Below are positions 40,007 to 54,082 of a DNA stretch of 64,000 bases, one piece after another. The notes under the pieces are model-generated. The model did not search any database and was not told the origin of the DNA. It saw only the letters and a list, made by a program, of their open reading frames with translations. Each line of letters opens with the position of its first letter. Position 1 is the stretch's first letter. The stretch spans positions 24,612,264 through 24,676,263 of the forward strand of contig NC_133931.1 in the NCBI RefSeq assembly GCF_031877795.1, written 5' to 3'. Both the position numbers and the translations under genes were made by a program. Source of the stretch: Strix aluco. Lineage: Eukaryota > Chordata > Aves > Strigiformes > Strigidae.

Positions 40007-40683
40007 ATGTTATCCTGTTAACAAATAATCCTCAAACAATATCTACGAATGTACGAGGACCTATCATTATTAATGGGAGAGCCATGGGAGCTTTATTATT
40101 AGGAAGATCATCGGCATCACAATGTGGACTATTTGTTTTACCGGGAGTTATCGATGCAGATTATGAAGGTGAAATCTATATTATGGCATATACACTGAAT
40201 CCACCAGTAAAGATTGCACAGGGACAACGGATTGCACAGCTGGTGCCCCTGCCACAAGTGACTCAAACAATACGACCAGTGACTGAAGAGAGTCGCGGAA
40301 ACAAAGGCTTCGGATCTACAGGAAGCCTGACCCTGCTAACACTGAATCTGAGTACGAGACCCAGAAAGACTGTTCATCTGTCATTTCAAGGTAACACAAT
40401 AACTGTGGAAGGGTTGTTAGACACAGGCGCAGATTCCAGCATACTGTCGCCTTCTTCTTGGCCACAAGGCTGGCCGTTACAAGAGCATACTACTACCATT
40501 ACTGGCGTGGGTGGTTTAACTTTAGCTAATCGAACGCCGCCCCTACAATTAACAATTGAAGGACAAACAGTCACAGCGATGCTTGCTGTAGTGCAATTAC
40601 CTCCAGGGGTAAACTGTTTAATTGGAAGAGATGTGTTAGCACAAATGGGAATAGTTTTGACAAACGATCACCATTTATTCTAA
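39892..40683 (+). CDS. pro: Retroviral dUTPase-protease (pro frame)
   Basis: Made as a -1 frameshift extension of Gag; the frame is open from 39871 and stops at 40681-40683. The N-terminal half is a trimeric-type dUTPase with its motifs in order: [29 protein letters not shown] and GFGSTG. The C-terminal half is an aspartic protease with the catalytic triplet in LLDTGADSS (Asp codon at 40420-40422) and a late GRDVL segment. dUTPase N-terminal to protease is the betaretroviral arrangement. No lesion seen. Confidence 0.92.
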   Translation, partial: LHTERVRRPPRNDENCSRSAVLQPATRGSLGLDLAAAVDVILLTNNPQTISTNVRGPIIINGRAMGALLLGRSSASQCGLFVLPGVIDADYEGEIYIMAYTLNPPVKIAQGQRIAQLVPLPQVTQTIRPVTEESRGNKGFGSTGSLTLLTLNLSTRPRKTVHLSFQGNTITVEGLLDTGADSSILSPSSWPQGWPLQEHTTTITGVGGLTLANRTPPLQLTIEGQTVTAMLAVVQLPPGVNCLIGRDVLAQMGIVLTNDHHLF

Positions 40684-43319
40684 TGGCCATTGCTTGGACT
40701 TTCCCGATCCCTATAACTTGGACATCTGACGATCCAATATGGGTAAAGCAGTGGCCACTAAAAAGGGAAAGTCTTGAGCAAGCACACTTGCTAGTACAAG
40801 AACAATATCAGCAAGGACATTTAAGATTATCTACTAGTCCTTGGAATACTCCGATATTTGTCATAAAAAAGAAATCAGGCAAATATCGACTTTTGCATGA
40901 CCTTAGGGAAGTAAACAAACAAATGGAACCAATGGGGGCTTTACAACCAGGTATGCCGAATCCAGCTATGTTACCTTATGAATGACCTATATTGATTGTG
41001 GACTTAAAAGATTGTTTCTTTACGATTCCGCTTCATGAAAAGGACATGCGCCGATTTGCTTTCACTTTACCAACAATAAATAGAGAAGGGCCAGATCAAC
41101 GGTTTGAATGGACAGTTTTACCACAAGGAATGAGAAATAGTCCAACTTTATGTCAGATTTTTGTAGATGCAGCCTTACAGCCATTACGTCAAAAATGGAC
41201 TAATGTTGTAATTTATCACTATATGGATGATATATTATTTGCACAGAAAGAACCATTTACAGAAACCCAGATAAAAGAAATTGTAAACACCCTTGCAAAG
41301 CAAAGATTGGTAATTGCACCAGAAAAGATACAAAAAACAGCTCCATGGAAGTATTTGGGATTGTCTTTGATGAAACAAATAGTAACACCACAAAAATTGA
41401 CAATTAATTCTGAAATTTCAACACTGCATGATGCTCAGAAGCTATTAGGAGATTTACAATGGCTAAAACCTATAGTGGGCATCCCAAACGAACTTTTACA
41501 GCAATTACGACCACTGTTAAAAGGAAATGACCCTGCACAGGTGGTGTCTTTATCAGCAGACCAGAAGCGAGTGCTACAACAGATTATGGATCGTATTACT
41601 TCTGGACAAGTGCGTCGGAGAGACGCTGAGCTCCCCCTGGACATACTTGTGTGGATGGGTTCACAACATTTGCTCGGAGCTATTACGCAGTCTAAAAAGA
41701 AAACGGGGGAGACATGGGTGCTAGAATGGATCACGCCAGCATTACAACAATCAAAATCTTTACTTCAAAAAATTGAGGCACTAGCAAATTTAGTAAAGAA
41801 AGGTCGTGTGCGAGTTATTCAAATAAGTGGAAGAGAACCTCAATTCATATACTGTCCAATGCAGAAGGAAACCATGCAGTGGTACCTGGCAAATAGCACA
41901 GCATTGCAGGAAGCCATGTTAAATGGGCCAATGATGTTGTCAACTGATCAATTATCTATGGAACCTTTGAGATGGTTAGGACAATTACATTGGATTGAAC
42001 AGCCAAAAAGACAGCAGGCGCCGATTCCGAATGCCATCACAGTTTATACAGATGCAGGAAAGAAATCTCAGACAGCAGCTATAACGTGGCAAGAAGATAA
42101 TACATGGAAACACGAGATATTAAAAGCCACAGCACAAGACACACTACAAACTTTGGAACTGTTGGCAGTAGTTTGGGCGATGATTAAGTTTAATGAACCA
42201 TTGAATATTGTAACTGATTCTATGTATGTAGCAGGAATAGTAGCAAGGATAGAAGATGCAGAAGTCAGGGAAGTACAAAATAAGCGTCTCTATGAATTGT
42301 TCTTACAATTACAGAGGGCCATAAAAATAAGGGAACAACCGTATGCTGTAATCCATGTTAGGAGTCATAAATGGGATATAGGACTTGGGGAAGGTAATGC
42401 TCGAGCGGACAAGTTGGTATCCACTGCTGTACATGTTCCCATGCCGAAAGACAAATTAGCAAAAGAAGCACATGACATATTCCACCAGAATGCAAAAGGG
42501 CTAAAAACACAATTTGGCATCACGATGGCGGAGGCCACGGCCATAGTAAAAACATGCCCTGTTTGTAGTTTTCACAATAAAGGGGTTGGTATTGGAATAG
42601 GAGTCAATCCTAGAGGGACGAAATCTAATGAAGTATGGCAAATGGATGTGACTCACATACAAAGTTTTGGTAGACTTAAATATGTACATGTTACTATAGA
42701 TACTTATAGCAAATATATATGGGCCTCTGCGCAGAGTGGGGAAAAGGCCACACAGGTAATCAGACACTTAACATGTTGTTTTGCAATAATGGGAGTTCCG
42801 AATACTATAAAGACAGACAATGGACCAGCATATGTCGGAAGTCGAATGCAAAGATTTTTAAACAAGTGGGGAGTGAAGCATGTAACAGGGATACCGCATT
42901 CTCCCACAGGACAGGCCATAGTTGAGAGAGCAAATGGTACCTTGAAACGTTATGTAGCAAAATATCAGGAAATACAGGATGTACAAGAAAGATTAGCAAA
43001 AACATTATTTGTAATGAATCATTTGTGTATATTTGGAGACGCAGAACAACCACCAGCTATGTTACATTATGAAAAGGCAAAAGTAAGTGAGGGAAGGAAA
43101 GAGATATGGGTAAATTATAAGGATCCAAAAGATGGATTGTGGAAAGGACCAACTAAAGTAGTAATATGGGGAAGGGGATATCTTTGTGTTTCTACACCAA
43201 CAGGCACCGTATGGGTTCCAGCGAGATGGGCGAAACCTGCCGCACCTCCCAATGACACCGGAGGAGAGACAAGCTCATCGACAGCGGCTGAAGATCCAGC
43301 CTGTTTTGACCCAACTTGA
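40560..43319 (+). pseudogene. pol: Retroviral pol (RT-RNase H-integrase), interrupted by one TGA
   Basis: The frame is open from 40560, overlaps the end of pro by 124 nt in the -1 frame, and stops at 43317-43319. One in-frame TGA at 40983-40985 interrupts reverse transcriptase a few codons before motif A (LIVDLKDCF). Downstream all landmarks are intact. RT has LPQGM and YMDD (41220-41231). RNase H has YTDAG, TLELLAV, VTDSM and NARADK. Integrase has an HxxxH-CxxC zinc site (HDIFH, CPVC), catalytic Asp in WQMDVTH, Asp in KTDNGP and Glu in AIVERAN, and a C-terminal DNA-binding segment. I found no clear canonical slippery heptamer for the pro-pol shift. As read, no full pol product is expected without readthrough. 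Confidence 0.92.
43203..43204 (+). promoter_or_regulatory. Candidate 3' splice acceptor before the extra frame
   Basis: A pyrimidine-rich stretch ending ACACCAACAG/GC at 43203, 48 nt before the ATG of the extra frame. It could produce a subgenomic mRNA for that frame. Inferred. Confidence 0.35.
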
Positions 43320-43833
43320 GGGTCTACTCGGACATTCACTTTACTGGGCAACATTGTCAGATGTATGGAGAATTATTGAGGGGTTAAATGGGAATGTAAT
43401 AAGAAGTGGGCAAAATTGTTTAAACTGCAACAATCCAGATCATCAAGCGTGGGTAAAGGTGTTTTGTGGAGGATGTGAAAAAAGATATTGGATACACCAA
43501 TCACAGCTATATTTTGGGTTAAGATGTATTAACTGTCGTAACACATGGATTAATGACAACCCACAGAGGGCATTAGCAAGGTTTGCAGGGCAGCCAATTC
43601 AAGAGTGTTTCGGTTTGTGGGAAAATCGAGAGTCGTTATCCCTGGCAGCGGCTGTTTGGTGGCTGCAGCATCATAAGCAACGGTTAGAACAGGAATCAAA
43701 ATCTGCATGTTTACAGACTGAGTGTTTCATACATAGTGCTATTCCTACGTGGATACAGATTGCTCCTCGTAGGTGGGGACAGATGAAAAGGCGTTACGTA
43801 GCAATACAAGATAGAAGTACAAATAACAATTGA
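43252..43833 (+). CDS. Unassigned retroviral frame between pol and env, three CxxC pairs
   Basis: A 193-codon frame from the ATG at 43252 (open back to 43186) to a TGA at 43831-43833. It overlaps the end of pol by 68 nt in another frame. I recognise no named family. Visible features: a charged, Arg-rich start (MTPEERQAHRQRLK); three CxxC pairs at residues 56-59, 72-75 and 92-95 with His64 between the first two, resembling a zinc-binding fold; a Trp-rich middle; Cys153 and Cys158; and a basic C-terminal segment RRWGQMKRRY. No hydrophobic signal or membrane segment is seen. It is in the same frame as env, with only one TGA and 36 nt separating it from the env ATG. It may be an accessory protein from spliced mRNA, or an upstream leader of env that ends in a stop. 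Confidence 0.65.
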   Translation: MTPEERQAHRQRLKIQPVLTQLEGLLGHSLYWATLSDVWRIIEGLNGNVIRSGQNCLNCNNPDHQAWVKVFCGGCEKRYWIHQSQLYFGLRCINCRNTWINDNPQRALARFAGQPIQECFGLWENRESLSLAAAVWWLQHHKQRLEQESKSACLQTECFIHSAIPTWIQIAPRRWGQMKRRYVAIQDRSTNNN

Positions 43834-43854
43834 TTAATCAGGATTAGGAATTTA

Positions 43855-43870
43855 CTTGTGTCTCCACAGA
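43855..43870 (+). promoter_or_regulatory. Candidate env 3' splice acceptor
   Basis: A pyrimidine-rich stretch ending CTCCACAG at 43869 directly abuts the env ATG at 43870, so splicing here would place the ATG as the first codon of the acceptor exon. Confidence 0.55.
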
Positions 43871-45183
43871 TGGCAACCTTCATTAAGATCCTACCCAGCG
43901 TGATTGGCCTGTTTTGGACAATATATCAAGCTGAAGGCTGGATGGTTTCACAACCTAAACAAAATGTCTGGGTAACTTTGGCAAATATGACACATCAAGA
44001 AACCTTGTGCCTTTCTACTGCGAATCCGGAAAATCCATTCTCCACCTGTTTGGTGGGAGTGCCAGTAGACACATGGCCAATCCCACAAACCCTTCAGATT
44101 TTCTCTCTTTGCAACTCTCCAAAAAATTGTACAGATAATTGGGATGGTGTATACAGTCACCTTCCACAGGTTACGCAAGAACCCCAAGAGCTAGAGTTGC
44201 TAGGCTCTGTTATAATGGATGCTTGTGTGTTTTTTAATTACTCCTATAACACCACACGGAGAGGGCAAAATGTGAATGCAACTAATGCTGCTTATCATAA
44301 TTCAACTGCTTGGTGCAATTATACTTCGACTAACATCTCACGATCTTTTGCTGTTCCTCTTGCATTACCTCCTGGTGTGTTTCTAATCTGTGGAGATCGT
44401 GCCTGGGGAGGCGTCCCATCTAAACTGAATGGAGGCCCGTGTAGCCTCGGACGTCTCACGTTATTAACACCAAATGTGTCAATGATTCTGAATATGACTC
44501 GAAAACATAAGCGAGTCCCAAGGACCGTTCATCGGTTTGAAAGTTCTTGTCGAGATAACGTTGAATTCTGGAATCCAGGCCAGATCATAACGGCCTCCAT
44601 ATTGGCACCAGGAGTTGGTGTTGCAAATGCCTTAACTACTTTGAATAAGTTGGGATGTTGGCTTAGCAAACAGACTAACGCTACTTCTTTAGCTTTAAGT
44701 GGTCTTTTAACTGATGTTGATAGTGTTAGACATGCTACTTTACAGAACAGAGCTGCAATTGATTTTTTGCTTTTAGCGCAAGGACATGGATGTGAGGAAT
44801 TTGAAGGAATGTGTTGCATGAATTTGTCTGACCACTCAGAATCTATTTTTAAAAGCATACAGCAGCTAAAGGATGGTGTCAAACATTTAACAGAAGATGA
44901 TGGATTAGATTGGTTAACAAGGATGTTTAAAGGTTGGGGACTTTCAGGATGGTTAATATCTCTGATCAAGTCTGTGGGGGTCATGATCTTGGTAATTGTG
45001 GTTGTGCTTTTGATGTTGCCATGTATTGTCAATCTTCTGCAAAGGGCCCTGCAGAAGACTGCCTCTGCAATATTTTTAGCACAAGTGCAAAAAGAAAACG
45101 GGGGAGATGTGGAGCAGTTTGCTAACAACTGGCTACGTGAGAAAGGGCACAGCACCGAGGAACTGCTGACAACGGCGACGTGA
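43870..45183 (+). CDS. env: Retroviral envelope glycoprotein, short SU, gamma-type TM
   Basis: 437 aa, uninterrupted. A hydrophobic signal peptide covers about residues 1-23. SU runs to a furin-like site KRVPR (cleavage after residue 218), so mature SU is only about 195 aa, with ten N-glycosylation sequons. TM begins with a segment whose hydrophobic stretch lies between two cysteines (Cys227 and the Cys in KLGCW), an internal fusion loop as in alpharetroviruses. A CX6CC motif (CEEFEGMCC) marks the covalently linked gamma-type TM. A membrane anchor near VGVMILVIVVVLLML is followed by a tail of about 50 residues. The last 25 codons, counting the stop, lie inside the 3' LTR. Whether the short SU is functional cannot be judged from sequence. 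Confidence 0.92.
   Translation: MATFIKILPSVIGLFWTIYQAEGWMVSQPKQNVWVTLANMTHQETLCLSTANPENPFSTCLVGVPVDTWPIPQTLQIFSLCNSPKNCTDNWDGVYSHLPQVTQEPQELELLGSVIMDACVFFNYSYNTTRRGQNVNATNAAYHNSTAWCNYTSTNISRSFAVPLALPPGVFLICGDRAWGGVPSKLNGGPCSLGRLTLLTPNVSMILNMTRKHKRVPRTVHRFESSCRDNVEFWNPGQIITASILAPGVGVANALTTLNKLGCWLSKQTNATSLALSGLLTDVDSVRHATLQNRAAIDFLLLAQGHGCEEFEGMCCMNLSDHSESIFKSIQQLKDGVKHLTEDDGLDWLTRMFKGWGLSGWLISLIKSVGVMILVIVVVLLMLPCIVNLLQRALQKTASAIFLAQVQKENGGDVEQFANNWLREKGHSTEELLTTAT
45089..45107 (+). other. Polypurine tract
   Basis: A purine run broken by a single C, ending GGGGGAGA immediately before the 3' LTR, in the place where plus-strand synthesis is primed. It lies within the env coding frame. Confidence 0.85.
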
Positions 45184-45442
45184 TGGGAGAATACCGAAAA
45201 GTATCAAAGAAGAACAAAGAACAGAAGCAGGACTATGTAGAAGGCCTTGCAGAAATCATAAAGGGAGAGATTGGTATTTAACCTTAGCAACCAATGTATC
45301 TAACCTTAGCAACCTATAAGGAGCTCGCTTTTTGCAATATGTATGAACTAATTATTGTGGATATAAAAGAAGTGTGAGTACTAATAAAGTGGAGCCTTTG
45401 TGCATTAAATGATGGCTGGGCTCCCACTGCGTTCTTTCAACA
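45108..45442 (+). repeat. 3' LTR
   Basis: 335 bp, read as identical to the 5' LTR at an offset of 7,380. AATAAA is at 45383-45388. Its first 76 bp encode the env C-terminus and stop codon. Confidence 0.96.
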
Positions 45443-45448
45443 CCAGCC

Positions 45449-48400
45449 TGCAGAGCCAGAGTAATACCTGAGTCAGCATGTGAAGGAATTGATCTCCCTG
45501 GCTGAGTGTGGCCAGTGGGGCAGGCAGGAGGGCTGGCTGCGGCCATGGTACCTGCTGTTAGTGCTGGAAGAAGTAATGCTGCTTTTCCCAAGGTTGCCAG
45601 CGGCTCCCTGGGTCTCTCCATCTTGAGATTTGTTTGTTGGAGATGTTGATGTTTGCTCCTTCCCTCCTTTTATTCCTGCTGTATCATGGCCTTGTCGTGG
45701 AGGGGAGCTCAGCATCCCCTGCAGGGGGTGCCTGGGTGCCAAACTCTGCTTGATGTGCCTTCCCCCATGCTTTAATTCTCAAACACCTGCATTGTAAATA
45801 CCCATTCACTCCCAGCTGCTGATTTTTAACAGACGAGTGGCTGTATAATACTGTTTAAGGAATGTTGGTGGGGCCAAAGCCTTTTCTTCCTTTTAGTGTT
45901 GCTTTCATCTGACTTGGGGCCCTTTGCCTTTATAAAGGACATTTTATGGACCACAGACCCCCAGGAGAGGTCTTCATGGCCACAGAAGAGCGATTTGGGG
46001 GGTGAGAGACAATAGTGCCCATTTCTGCATCTATTTCCCCCCACTGATCCTTATACCACCCAGATTTAGGGACAGAATTTGGGGTCCAATGACCAAAGTG
46101 TCTGTCACAAAAATCTTTAGGAAATGCAGGGTTATTTTAAAAACACATCACTGGGAAGAACTAGTTTTATAAACTCTTAAGGAGAGTATTTTATTCTCTC
46201 CTAATTTGAGCGGAGGTTGCAAGGGTACCTTTGAAAACAGCTCCCTCTTCCGGAGCTGTGCACGGCTCCCACATTTTGCAGGATCACATAAAACATGGCA
46301 TAATCGAAAGGAATTGTACCGAGGACTTCACGAGGCCCACTGAGCTTTATATTCTCTTGCTAGTAATTACAACAAGCAAGAAAAGATGACTGTTTCACCT
46401 GACCACAACCAACCAGGTAAAAGTTTAAAGAATTAAAAGCAAAGTCACAATTTGATGGTAGGAATAACAGCAATGCACCTGAGTGCTGGGGCACAGAGAG
46501 GAAGCGAAACAAGAAGAAAATAAGATGCAAAATGGAGTTTAGTTTTCAGCTACCAAAGAAAATAAAAGTTTGAAGTACACTTCAAGATTGATTTAATTAT
46601 ACTCTGTAAAGGGCTGAAAATTATTTCAGTAAGTGAAATTGGACTAATAAGACACATCAAAATGTAGCGCTTTTTTTATTATTATTGATATAGTACATAT
46701 TTATATGTGATTAATCTAGAAATTATTCCCAGAGGACTTTACAATAAAAGATGGACCAATGTCTGAGTTTCACCTGGGATATTTAAGCTCCACTTAAGTT
46801 TGGTGATATTTTTTCTAACATACCTTTATTTCATCTTTATCTCGGTGTTAGCAGTTTAGATCTTAATCTAGGTGCTTGAACTAATCTGTCAAAACCTAAG
46901 GTTGTTACCCCGCATCTACACAGAAAAAATAGTTGGGATGATGGTGTGCATTTTGACCAGAGGCTGCTTGTCACTGAGAAGGTTATCCTCTTATAAATAT
47001 TTCGGTAAGGTGTGTGATCATATACCAGAAAAAAGGTAGCATGGAGGTAGCCATGCCACTAGAAAGGCATAACAGTATATTGCTATAAATTATTCCCCCT
47101 ATTTGAAATAAGCTTTATTAATACAAGCATACTAGAATAACTGAATACAACATGCTTTGGATCAGCTTTTTTAGTTTGTTGCTACATATCCCATATCAGC
47201 AAAGGCATCAAACTTCCTCAAGCCAACAGGCACAAGATCCTCCCATGCATGTGCTAACCCAGGCAAACCTAGAAAAGCTTTTACGCTAGCTTTGTAATGT
47301 CATAAGAAAATTAAATTCTTCTGGGGTACCCTTCTGGTGCGGTGTGTCCTAAGAGCATGAAGTCATACCAGAAGACTTGCTGTCCTGTGGGTGGACCCCT
47401 GGGCCTCCTTCTGAGGTCTGTCACAGGATAATCCCCCAAACTCACACCCTGAACACCCACCTTGCTCATCCCCGCAATGCCCAGGCAGGTGCCAGCTGGA
47501 GTGGTGCTCGCTGCTCCTCCCTGCTCCAACCTGGGGTGTCTGTCCTAGGCTGGACACCACTGTCAGAGTGATAACTGTTTTTAGCCTGAAACTGAGAACT
47601 TCATGTCATAACCATGTTCATAGCTTGCGCATGCGTGTTCAGCAAGCTAATTTTCAAGCCATTGGTTTCCAGAGCCCACAGGGGCCAGGAGGAGGTTTCC
47701 CTGCACTGTGACTCCAGCACAGCAGTGGACAGAGCTGCTCTCATGTGGGCCAAGGCCACCGCACAGCGAGGTGGGAGAGAAGTGCCATTGCCCCCAGCAA
47801 ACCCGGGAGCTTTACTAAGGACAACCCAAGCTGAACCCACTAACGTGGGCAGTCTCAGGCCCAGAGCTATTCCCAAGCTCAGTGGCACGCTTAATGCTTG
47901 AAATCCAGGTGTTTGCTCAGTCTGGGGCTGCATCTCATCGGGACAGTTTATTTATGACCACAGTGCAGAGTTATAGAGGCAGGCAGACACTGTCGGGCCT
48001 AGCAAAATGCAGGCACTGCTGCTTTAGAGAAAGCCAGTGTGATCAGCACCTACAGCAGGGTGACATGGAGTCAGACCAGCCTCTGTGTCTATTGCTCCAG
48101 TGGCTTGTGATGCCGAAGAGATTTATTTTCTCCATACCATAATGTTCCACATCAGCCCTGTGGCAGAAGTGACAGTCCAGAGGCTCAGGCCCTTTGGGAC
48201 TCTCCCTGCAAGGGGGTTCCTTGATCAGCACCTGAAGCCTCCGCAAGGCTGTGACGGGAAGAAGGGCATTTAAAATCGCTCTGTGAAACACGGGAGACTG
48301 TGCGGCGGGCGAAGGGAGACGGGCGGCGATGCAACCCCTTACCCGCGGAGGCCCAGCCCAGCAGTTATGGCGGCGGCCCGGTTCCTGAGGGCTCGCTGCT

Positions 48401-48480
48401 CTCCCCCCCCAACCCGTGCTGGCCGCCGTGGCTGGGCGCAGGCGTATTGGCCGGAGGGCGGGGCGGGGCGCGGCGGCTGC
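45449..48480. other. Intergenic region between the provirus and RPL30
   Basis: Mostly AT-rich, turning GC-richer after 47300. No gene or complete repeat that I can support; the open frames lack domains. Confidence 0.5.
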
Positions 48481-48487
48481 GCGCGGC

Positions 48488-48577
48488 TCTCGCGAGAGCT
48501 GCCGCGCGGGGATCCGCGATGTCTTGTGGGAGCTCACTCCTTTCTGGCTGCCCGGCCATCTTGGCGGCGCGTCTCCG
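48488..48577 (+). promoter_or_regulatory. RPL30: RPL30 core promoter and noncoding exon 1 (TOP type)
   Basis: The palindrome TCTCGCGAGA is at 48488-48497. The likely transcription start is in the pyrimidine tract CTCCTTTCT at 48537-48545, a 5' TOP element that couples ribosomal-protein mRNAs to mTOR control. A YY1-type site GCCATCTT follows at 48555-48562. Noncoding exon 1 ends at the donor CTCCG/GTGAGT after 48577. The whole block is a CpG island. Confidence 0.8.
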
Positions 48578-48697
48578 GTGAGTGGGGCTCGGCCGGGGCG
48601 GCGCGGGCGGGCGCGGAGGGCCGCTGCCGGGTGCTAATCCCTCCCCCCGTTCACTCCTGTGTTCCAGTTACCGCCCGAGGCGACGCGAGGCAGCAAC

Positions 48698-52407
<3,710 letters not shown>

Positions 52408-52431
52408 ATGCTGTAAAGGTGTTATTTCTAC

Positions 52432-52437
52432 AATAAA
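52432..52437 (+). promoter_or_regulatory. RPL30: RPL30 polyadenylation signal
   Basis: AATAAA 25 nt after the stop codon, consistent with the very short 3' UTR of ribosomal protein mRNAs. Confidence 0.9.
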
Positions 52438-52459
52438 ACTGGTTACAGATGCGTTTTAA

Positions 52460-54060
52460 GAAAAATTTGTATTATACCTTTGCTGGTTTTAGGGCACAAA
52501 CTATATAAATGAAGATTGATTACCACTGCTGTGTTTCCTGTTCTGTTAGAAATAACCTTCACAGGACAAAACTTGCTGGTTTCTTTCTCAGGAAGCTGTG
52601 GATCTTGAGAGGTAAGTGGAGGAAGACTTGATCATGGCAAGTATGGTGCCAAATCCCAACAGGCTAGGGCTGCTTTAATTTTCAGTTTTGGAGTGCTAAT
52701 GCAAAAACAAGGCGTAATGTGAGGTACAGTAGCAAATTTAGGATGTTGGTGGGGGATCCCAGGGGGTTTACTTACATTTGAAAAATTCACACTATTTTTT
52801 CCAAGTCAATCACAAAGTACTAATGCAAATTATCCCTTTTGTCTTTCCTTCCAAGAGAATATATATCTGTCAAATAGCAAATAGGATAGCTGCTAGACAT
52901 TGAAAGTATGATGTTACATATCCTAAGATACCATCTAACTTCTCAAATCTAATTTTAAATTAGTCCCTTTTTTAGTTTTCTGAAGATGTTAAAGACAGAT
53001 GAGTTGGTGTTTTCAAGTCACTGAGGACATTGCTATCTTTACAGATTTGTGCTTGTTTTGTGCAAGACAGTGCCTGCAGGATGTTCCTTATTACTAGTGA
53101 TTATTAATGGAGGTGTCAGTGCTTTGCTGACATGCAGTAAAAGAAACACCTAATGAAAATCAGTCTGTACCGGTATCCTTGCAGGACTTGCATTGTGTTT
53201 GCCAAAGTATGCTAAAGCACAAAGTACCTTTTAAAGCTTGCTGCTACCTATCCATGCACACTCATTAGCTTATGCGAGATCACTTTATCTAGTTTTGCTG
53301 CAACTATTTCTGCTTCAGGTATGGAATGCATGAAGTTGTTTATTTCCATTTGGAGATAGTAAAGAGGCAAACCAATGGGTGTCAAAGCAAAGGAAGAAGT
53401 GCTAGTGTCTACCTATTAAACCACAGGTCTGGATCAGTTTAAGAGATAGTTTAGATACTGCTGTTAGTGTGGAAGTAAAGCTAGCAGAAGCATGCTGTTT
53501 TCTGCCAAGGGAAAGAAGTAAAACTTCAAGGCATTTCAGTTGGCCAGAATGGCTGGAAGCAATTTGCTGTATTTGTTTGTGTCTTAGTGTTTGACAGAGA
53601 GGCATGCAGCTATTTGTATTGCCCAAAGAATGTTTTCATAATTAAAATACTAGTTGCATTCAGGAAAGTTAGAGAATCATTGAATACTGATGGAGGAACA
53701 GTAGGGAGAAGTTACATGGTCTGGATGTGATAAGAGAAAAAGTACTTGAAACTTTGGATTGTGATACCCTGATAATCCAGCAGACTTCCCCCTTTGTGCA
53801 TTTACTTTCATCACAGTTTCAACACAGATGTATGAATTTGTAGTTTTACTTCCAACTGATCTCAGTACTCGTTTGAAGAATATAAGTGAAACCTAATTGC
53901 TGGGAATGTTGTCCCACTTGTTTTTGTATATGTATGTATATATAGAACTATATATATGCACACAGACAGGGTGCTTAAAATACTAGCAGAGTGGAGGAGG
54001 GAAATGCAGAAAAGCAAGCCAAATAAATTCATACCCTAAAAGTATTTCAAAACATGGAGG
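52460..54060. other. Intergenic region between RPL30 and MATN2 3' ends
   Basis: AT-rich spacer between two convergent genes, with an AT dinucleotide-like tract near 53930-53960. Nothing else that I can support. Confidence 0.5.
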
Positions 54061-54082
54061 TTTCACTTCAAAAAATAAGTGT

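Larger units (their letters stand above)
37722..45448 (+). mobile_element. Young class II endogenous retrovirus (provirus) with target duplication
   Basis: A complete provirus of 7,715 bp (37728-45442) is bracketed by the 6-bp direct repeat CCAGCC at 37722-37727 and 45443-45448. Order: LTR, tRNA-Trp primer site, gag, pro with dUTPase, pol, an extra frame, env, polypurine tract, LTR. The two LTRs appear identical over 335 bp, so integration was recent. Gag, pro, the extra frame and env are open; pol has one stop. The 6-bp duplication and primer site resemble alpharetroviruses, while the dUTPase and the three-frame gag/pro/pol layout resemble betaretroviruses. It lies between ERICH5 and RPL30, in the same orientation as RPL30. 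Confidence 0.95.

Noticed and set aside
44529-45155. 208-codon antisense frame opposite env
   Set aside because: Antisense retroviral genes exist in some viruses, but this frame has no recognisable domain and env coding bias can open the opposite strand. No promoter evidence.
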